This document shows, one piece after another, positions 6,735 to 10,820 of a stretch of DNA of 10,820 bases. The position numbers and the translations under genes were made by a program. A model generated the notes under the pieces. That model did not search any database, had not been told where the DNA came from, and saw only the letters and a list, made by a program, of their open reading frames with translations. How positions within the stretch are numbered: position 1 is the stretch's first letter; every line of letters begins with the position of its first letter. This stretch comes from Gammaproteobacteria bacterium (lineage in GTDB: Bacteria > Pseudomonadota > Gammaproteobacteria > Eutrophobiales > Eutrophobiaceae): NCBI GenBank assembly GCA_018676275.1, contig JABHFC010000205.1:1-10820 (forward strand), in the 5' to 3' direction.

Positions 6735-7127
6735 ATGGATTACGTAGCTTTAGTGATAGTACTGGCACTTGTACAATATTTCTTTTTTACTGGCATGGTA
6801 GGAAAAGCCAGAGGCAAATATTCGATTAACGCGCCGGCGACTACCGGTGATGAAATGTTCGAACGCTATTTTCGCGTTCAACAAAATACGCTTGAACAGT
6901 TAATAATTTTTATTCCGAGTATTTACCTGTTCGGCCATTACGTTCACGCTCTTGCAGCAGCAGGTATTGGCGTGTTTTTTCTAATTGGCAGAATGATTTA
7001 TTTCAAAGGTTATGTCAGTGATCCTTCACGTCGGGGTAAGGGCATGGCGATCGGTTTTTGCGCATTTGCAATTCTTTTGCTGGGTGCATTAGTAGGCATA
7101 ATTCTCGCGCTGTTCAAAACTCTATAA
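6735..7127 (+). CDS. MAPEG-family membrane protein
   Basis: This is a 130-residue inner-membrane protein with four predicted helices (about 2-20, 55-72, 74-90 and 105-127). MAPEG (membrane-associated proteins in eicosanoid and glutathione metabolism) members include microsomal glutathione transferases; most bacterial ones are untested. Family marks are ERYFRVQQNTLEQL (residues 43-56), with the Arg, Asn and Glu of the conserved helix, and GRMIYFKGYVSDPSRRGKG (85-103), with the Arg-Tyr-Gly-Tyr pattern near the glutathione-binding face. The ATG at 6735 was chosen because AGGGGGAG (6721-6728) lies 6 nt before it; the same frame is open 14 codons further up from a TTG, but that would bury the ribosome binding site inside the gene. 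It ends 24 nt before the next gene and probably heads that operon, so a link to detoxifying the same class of compound is possible, though unproven. Confidence 0.88.
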   Translation: MDYVALVIVLALVQYFFFTGMVGKARGKYSINAPATTGDEMFERYFRVQQNTLEQLIIFIPSIYLFGHYVHALAAAGIGVFFLIGRMIYFKGYVSDPSRRGKGMAIGFCAFAILLLGALVGIILALFKTL

Positions 7128-7151
7128 CTAAATATTTATCCGGAGAGGCTT

Positions 7152-7601
7152 GTGGCATTTAAGTTAATAATAAATGGTGAGGAGACAATCGTCGATGTTG
7201 AACCGGCAATGCCTTTGCTCTGGGTTTTGCGTGATGAACTGGGACTGACCGGCACAAAATTTGGTTGTGGTATAGCAGCCTGTGGTGCTTGTACCGTCCA
7301 TGTAAATGGTGTTGCCACTCGTACTTGCGTTTTGCCTGTCGAAGCGGTTGATGGCGCAGAAATTACAACTATTGAAGGCTTGGGCAAAAATGGATTGCAC
7401 CCGGTTCAGCAGGCATGGATTGAACATCAAGTGCCGCAATGCGGCTATTGCCAGTCTGGCATGATCATGTCGGTTGTTTCTTTGCTAGATAATACCGGTA
7501 ATCCGACTGACGAAGAACTTAACCAGGCAGTTACCAATGTCTGTCGTTGCGGGACTTATCAAAAAGTGAGAGCGGCAGTAGATTCGCTCAAGCAAAGTTG
7601 A
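7152..7601 (+). CDS. [2Fe-2S] small subunit of a molybdenum oxidoreductase (IorA-like)
   Basis: This 149-residue iron-sulfur subunit passes electrons from the molybdenum site of the large subunit encoded next. It has the two-domain layout of the xanthine oxidase family: a plant-ferredoxin-like domain binding the first cluster through C39, C44, C47 and C59 (GCGIAACGACTVHVNG), and a helical domain binding the second through C97, C100, C131 and C133 (QCGYCQSGM and CRCGTY). All eight cysteines are present. The start is a GTG at 7152, supported by GGAGAGG at 7142-7148 and by the protein aligning to the family from its first residues. It has no export signal of its own, so it is probably carried across the membrane with the Tat-bearing large subunit. 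The nearest families are isoquinoline 1-oxidoreductase alpha subunit and the small subunit of membrane-bound aldehyde dehydrogenases; the substrate cannot be decided. Confidence 0.93.
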   Translation: MAFKLIINGEETIVDVEPAMPLLWVLRDELGLTGTKFGCGIAACGACTVHVNGVATRTCVLPVEAVDGAEITTIEGLGKNGLHPVQQAWIEHQVPQCGYCQSGMIMSVVSLLDNTGNPTDEELNQAVTNVCRCGTYQKVRAAVDSLKQS

Positions 7602-7612
7602 TTTGAACTAAG

Positions 7613-9817
7613 ATGGGAAAATTAACACGAAGAACATTTTTGATCAGTGGCGCAATGCTTGGCGGCGGCGCTTTGTTTGGATTTATCGCGACACCGAATC
7701 GACTTGGTATTCGTAGATCCTCATCGAAGCAGGAAGCGTGGTTGGCAACCTGGGTAAATATTGCAGCAGATAATAAAATCACAGTATTGGTGCCCCATGC
7801 CGAAATGGGACAGGGAACACATACCGCCTTGCCGATGATGCTGGCCGAAGAAATGGAGGCGGATTGGTCGATGGTGCAGATGCAGCAGGCACCGGCAGAG
7901 TCCATCTATGCGGTTGGCGATATGATTAAAGGTTTTCTCGCTGATGGCCTGGATGTACCGGCTGTTTTTCAACGGCATACTGATTATTCGTTTTACAAAA
8001 TCGCCAGTTTAATGAATATGCAAATTACCGGGGGTAGCGGTAGCGTGCGTTTCACCGGGCAGGCGGGCATGCGTCGGGCAGGGGCTGCGGCCAAAGAAAT
8101 GTTAATACGTGCAGCTGCAGAAAACTGGCAGGTTTCAGTTGATGAGTGTGAAGCGAAATTGAGCCAGGTATTTCATCATGCCAGTGGCCGCTCGAGTAGC
8201 TATGGGGAATTGGCAGAGCAGGCAGCGAGCTATGAACCACCGCTACATCCCGTTCTGAAGAAAAAGGAAGACTACACTATTTGTGGGAAACCAATTTTCC
8301 GTTTTGATACGCCTGCCAAAGTTGTTGGTATGCAAAATTATGGTATTGATATTCAGCTGCCGGGAATGAAATATGCGGCTATCCGACATGCACCGGTTTT
8401 CGGCGGTAGTGCTGTTTCCTTTGACAAGAGTGGGATTGCTAATGGAAAGGGAATTGAAACAGTAGTTAAGCTTGCCGATTCTGTTGTCGTGATAGCGGAC
8501 AATTACTGGCGCGCAAAAACAGCACTTTCTGATTTATCTGTCGAATTTAGTGACGGTGAACACGGCGATTTCAATTCAAACAACCTGTTTGTTGAATTCA
8601 CCAAGGCCTTATCGTCAGCAGACATTGAAGTGGACTTCGAGCAAGGTGAAGCTGGCAAGGAATTGTCCTCCGCAGCCGAAATATTCAGTGCAGACTATAG
8701 CGTTCCATTTTTAGCGCATGCGACTATGGAGCCAATGAATTGTACTGCGTATTTTCACGATGGAATATTGGAGATATGGACGGGCACCCAGGATTTGCTC
8801 GGCGCACGTGCATTTGCTGCGGAAGTCGCTGAGCTGGATTTTGAAAAAGTAATTGTTCATCCGGTTCAACTTGGGGGTGGGTTTGGTCGACGACTACCCA
8901 CCACCGGTAACTATATTGAAGATGCGGTGCGAGTTGCCATGCAGGTTTCTTACCCGGTGAAACTTATCTGGTCGCGCGAAGAGGACATGCAACACGACTA
9001 TTACCGTCCGGCAGTACAGAGTCAGTTCAAGGCAATACTGAATAGCGAAGGACAACCACAACTTTGGCACAATGTATACACAGACATTGGCATAAATGAT
9101 GATACAGCCGCCGCATTTACGCCCTATGCAATTCCACATCAAAGCATCAGCCGGGTGGAACTTGAAACCCCGGTGCCTGTAAGTTACTGGAGAAGCGTTG
9201 AACACTCATCACAGGGGTTTTTCCTTGAATCGTTTATTGATGAGCTGGCACATAAAGCTGAAAAGGATCCGTTCAGCTATCGTTTATCTTTGCTGAAGCA
9301 GCAACCGCGTTTTGCAGCGGCGCTGGTGCAGGCAGCGAAGAATATCGGATGGGAGAAAAACTTACCCAAAGGACATGGTTTAGGAATAGCGATAAAGGAA
9401 AGTTTTGGCACCATTGTTGCCCAAGCCGTTGAAGTATCATTAGATGATAAAGATAACTTAAAAATTCATCGCGTCAGTGCTGTGGTAGACCCGGGTGAAG
9501 TTATAAACCCTGAAATTGCTCGCTCACAGATTGAGGGCGGTATCATCTATGGATTAACAGCGGCATTGTTCGGAAAAATTAGTGTGGAAAAAGGACGCGT
9601 CATACAAAGTAATTTTCCTGATTATCAAGTTCTAAAACTAAGCGGTACACCAGAAATAGATGTCGCTTTTATTGAAAGTGGAGAACGTATAGGTGGTATG
9701 GGTGAAGTCGGCTTGCCTCCTATAGCAGCTGCAGTGTGTAATGCTATTTATGCCGCAAGTGGTAGGCGTATTCGTCAGCTCCCGCTAATTGATCAGAACT
9801 TCAATATTCTCGCCTAG
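7613..9817 (+). CDS. Molybdopterin large subunit of aldehyde/isoquinoline oxidoreductase type (IorB-like)
   Basis: This 734-residue catalytic subunit of the xanthine oxidase superfamily hydroxylates an N-heterocycle or oxidises an aldehyde at a molybdenum-pterin (probably cytosine dinucleotide) site. The N-terminus is a twin-arginine signal (T5-R6-R7-T-F-L, then a hydrophobic Ala/Gly-rich stretch to about 27), placing the enzyme in the periplasm. Visible parts: an early molybdopterin-binding piece with E64-MGQGTHT, usual in the IorB/aldehyde dehydrogenase branch; an a/b hammerhead domain (about 225-300); the cofactor loop GGGFGRR (421-427); and GMGEVGLPP, in which E698 is the expected catalytic glutamate. 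The CoxL signature of CO dehydrogenase is absent. Length is normal for the branch. It starts 11 nt after the small subunit with a poor ribosome binding site, so translational coupling is likely. No FAD subunit or cytochrome gene adjoins it, so the electron acceptor, presumably a c-type cytochrome, is encoded elsewhere. Confidence 0.92.
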   Translation: MGKLTRRTFLISGAMLGGGALFGFIATPNRLGIRRSSSKQEAWLATWVNIAADNKITVLVPHAEMGQGTHTALPMMLAEEMEADWSMVQMQQAPAESIYAVGDMIKGFLADGLDVPAVFQRHTDYSFYKIASLMNMQITGGSGSVRFTGQAGMRRAGAAAKEMLIRAAAENWQVSVDECEAKLSQVFHHASGRSSSYGELAEQAASYEPPLHPVLKKKEDYTICGKPIFRFDTPAKVVGMQNYGIDIQLPGMKYAAIRHAPVFGGSAVSFDKSGIANGKGIETVVKLADSVVVIADNYWRAKTALSDLSVEFSDGEHGDFNSNNLFVEFTKALSSADIEVDFEQGEAGKELSSAAEIFSADYSVPFLAHATMEPMNCTAYFHDGILEIWTGTQDLLGARAFAAEVAELDFEKVIVHPVQLGGGFGRRLPTTGNYIEDAVRVAMQVSYPVKLIWSREEDMQHDYYRPAVQSQFKAILNSEGQPQLWHNVYTDIGINDDTAAAFTPYAIPHQSISRVELETPVPVSYWRSVEHSSQGFFLESFIDELAHKAEKDPFSYRLSLLKQQPRFAAALVQAAKNIGWEKNLPKGHGLGIAIKESFGTIVAQAVEVSLDDKDNLKIHRVSAVVDPGEVINPEIARSQIEGGIIYGLTAALFGKISVEKGRVIQSNFPDYQVLKLSGTPEIDVAFIESGERIGGMGEVGLPPIAAAVCNAIYAASGRRIRQLPLIDQNFNILA

Positions 9818-9927
9818 TCCTCAAGAATCTCATTTAAGCAGAAGAATCACGGTAAATTAGCAAAATTGCGTGTTTCCTGCGCCGAGTTTGCGGTAGGATT
9901 CGCCTTTTCGCAAAGATGATGTAAATC

Positions 9928-10767
9928 ATGAAGTTGAACAGGCAAGAATTTGTAAACTGGCAACAAAAGTCTATCACTCTGCTCGGCATGTCTGGGGTGG
10001 GTAAGACCAGGCTCGCCTATATCTTGCGTAATCATAATTGGTTTCATTATTCTGGCGATTACCGCATAGGCACACACTATCTCGATGAGCCAATCACCGA
10101 CAATATTAAACAGCAAGTAATGCAGATCCCTTTTCTGAAAGATCTAATGCGTTCGGACTCTATTCACCTTGCCAACAATATTGGTATCGACAATCTTAAA
10201 CCTCTATCAACCTTTCTTGGTAAGGTAGGCGACCCAGAGATGGATGGTTTCGGGCTAAAAGAATTCAAACGAAGACAGGACTTACATAGACAGGCAGAAA
10301 TTGCTGCTATGAAAGATGTGCCGGAATTTATTCGTAAGGCCAGACAGGTATATGGTTACGATAATTTTATTAATGATGCAGGTGGTAGTTTATGTGAACT
10401 GGAAGATCAGGATGTCATAAACTGTCTTGCTGAAAACACATTGATTTTGTATATCAAAGCGACGGCAACAGATGAAAAGGAATTAATTGATCGTGCAGAA
10501 GCTTCGCCCAAACCAATGTACTACAAGTCATCATTTTTGGATGAACAATTGGCTATATATATGCAGGATAAAGGGCTCGAATATGTAGCTCTGGTAAATC
10601 CGGATGATTTTGTCCGTTGGGTTTTCCCGAGATTATTTTATGATCGTATACCACGTTATGAGGCCATCGCAAAAGATTATGGTTATACCATTAGTACTGA
10701 TGATATTTCCGTCGTGCGAAATGAAGATGATTTCCTGGCACTGGTTACCAGTGTCCTCGATAAATAG
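9928..10767 (+). CDS. Conserved P-loop NTPase/kinase-like protein of unknown function
   Basis: This is a 279-residue, predicted soluble cytoplasmic protein. The Walker A loop G20-MSGVGKT27 follows a short beta strand (SITLL) right at the N-terminus, as in small kinases such as shikimate or nucleotide kinases. The motif HYSGDYRIGTHYL (40-52) comes next, where such kinases bind their acceptor. A second strand ends in INDAGGSLCEL, a possible Walker B or substrate loop; LILYIKA and YVALVNPDD are probable core strands. There is no membrane segment or signal. I recall similar proteins annotated only as ATPase in Proteobacteria and know of no assigned substrate. The start codon has only a weak ribosome binding site (AAAGATGAT at 9912-9920), but starting here puts the P-loop at its normal distance. 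The next gene begins 21 nt after its stop, so they may share a transcript. NTP binding is likely; the reaction is unknown. Confidence 0.75.
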   Translation: MKLNRQEFVNWQQKSITLLGMSGVGKTRLAYILRNHNWFHYSGDYRIGTHYLDEPITDNIKQQVMQIPFLKDLMRSDSIHLANNIGIDNLKPLSTFLGKVGDPEMDGFGLKEFKRRQDLHRQAEIAAMKDVPEFIRKARQVYGYDNFINDAGGSLCELEDQDVINCLAENTLILYIKATATDEKELIDRAEASPKPMYYKSSFLDEQLAIYMQDKGLEYVALVNPDDFVRWVFPRLFYDRIPRYEAIAKDYGYTISTDDISVVRNEDDFLALVTSVLDK

Positions 10768-10788
10768 GCAATAAAGAGAACAGATCCA

Positions 10789-10820
10789 ATGCCATTGGTA
10801 GCCAACACAGATTTACCCAG
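10789..10820 (+). CDS. Start of a gene, possibly homoserine O-acyltransferase (MetA-type), cut by window end
   Basis: Only ten full codons are visible (MPLVANTDLP) from an ATG preceded by AAAGAGAA (10773-10780), 8 nt upstream. The peptide matches my memory of the N-terminus of MetA-type homoserine O-succinyl/acetyltransferases in several Gammaproteobacteria, the first committed step of methionine synthesis, but ten residues cannot prove it. The short gap to the P-loop gene suggests cotranscription. Confidence 0.45.
   Translation, partial: MPLVANTDLP

Noticed and set aside
5396..9817. The MFS, MAPEG and oxidoreductase genes as one operon
   Set aside because: The 106-nt gap before the MAPEG gene, with its own candidate -10 box and strong ribosome binding site, argues for a separate unit starting there; the MFS link remains only proximity.
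9887..9914. TTTGCG-N16-CGCAAA inverted repeat before the P-loop gene
   Set aside because: Six-base arms with a 16-nt loop are expected by chance, and no promoter elements or T tract go with them.

Overview
The window looks like ordinary chromosomal DNA of a moderately AT-leaning gammaproteobacterium. The left-end polynucleotide phosphorylase matches the enterobacterial-type protein closely. The remaining genes (a YfbK-like VWA lipoprotein, an ECF sigma factor, an IorAB-type molybdenum oxidoreductase) are common in environmental Gammaproteobacteria. The genus cannot be named from the sequence. All recognised genes are on the + strand. I see no transposase, phage gene, CRISPR array, tRNA or rRNA.

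Layout. (1) 1-1358 is the 3' two thirds of pnp, ended by a clear intrinsic terminator at 1381-1406. (2) 1407-1719 is non-coding and packed with small repeats: a nested inverted repeat (1412-1467), a 9-bp inverted pair (1478-1486/1574-1582) and two 23-bp direct copies (1497-1519 and 1587-1609). (3) 1720-5197 is a signalling block: an outer-membrane-type VWA lipoprotein, a 13-bp perfect hairpin, an ECF sigma-70 factor with a candidate promoter and an 8-bp inverted repeat just before its start codon, and an overlapping single-span membrane protein that is probably its anti-sigma factor. (4) 5396-6628 is a 12-helix MFS transporter standing alone. (5) 6735-9817 is a probable operon: a MAPEG-family membrane protein, then the [2Fe-2S] small subunit and the Tat-exported molybdopterin large subunit of an isoquinoline 1-oxidoreductase/aldehyde dehydrogenase-type enzyme. 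(6) 9928-10767 is an uncharacterised P-loop protein, followed by the first ten codons of a gene resembling a homoserine O-acyltransferase.

How the genes work together. The sigma and membrane protein genes overlap by 14 nt and almost certainly form a sigma/anti-sigma pair. The VWA lipoprotein next to them is a likely partner or regulon member, by context only. The two oxidoreductase subunits must act together: the small one carries electrons from the molybdenum site of the large one, in the periplasm. No FAD subunit, cytochrome or cofactor-maturation gene lies in the window, so the electron acceptor and substrate are unknown.

Nothing here is demonstrably a new defence or mobile system. The least explained items are the repeat cluster after pnp, the hairpin/promoter/inverted-repeat arrangement before the sigma gene, and the P-loop protein.
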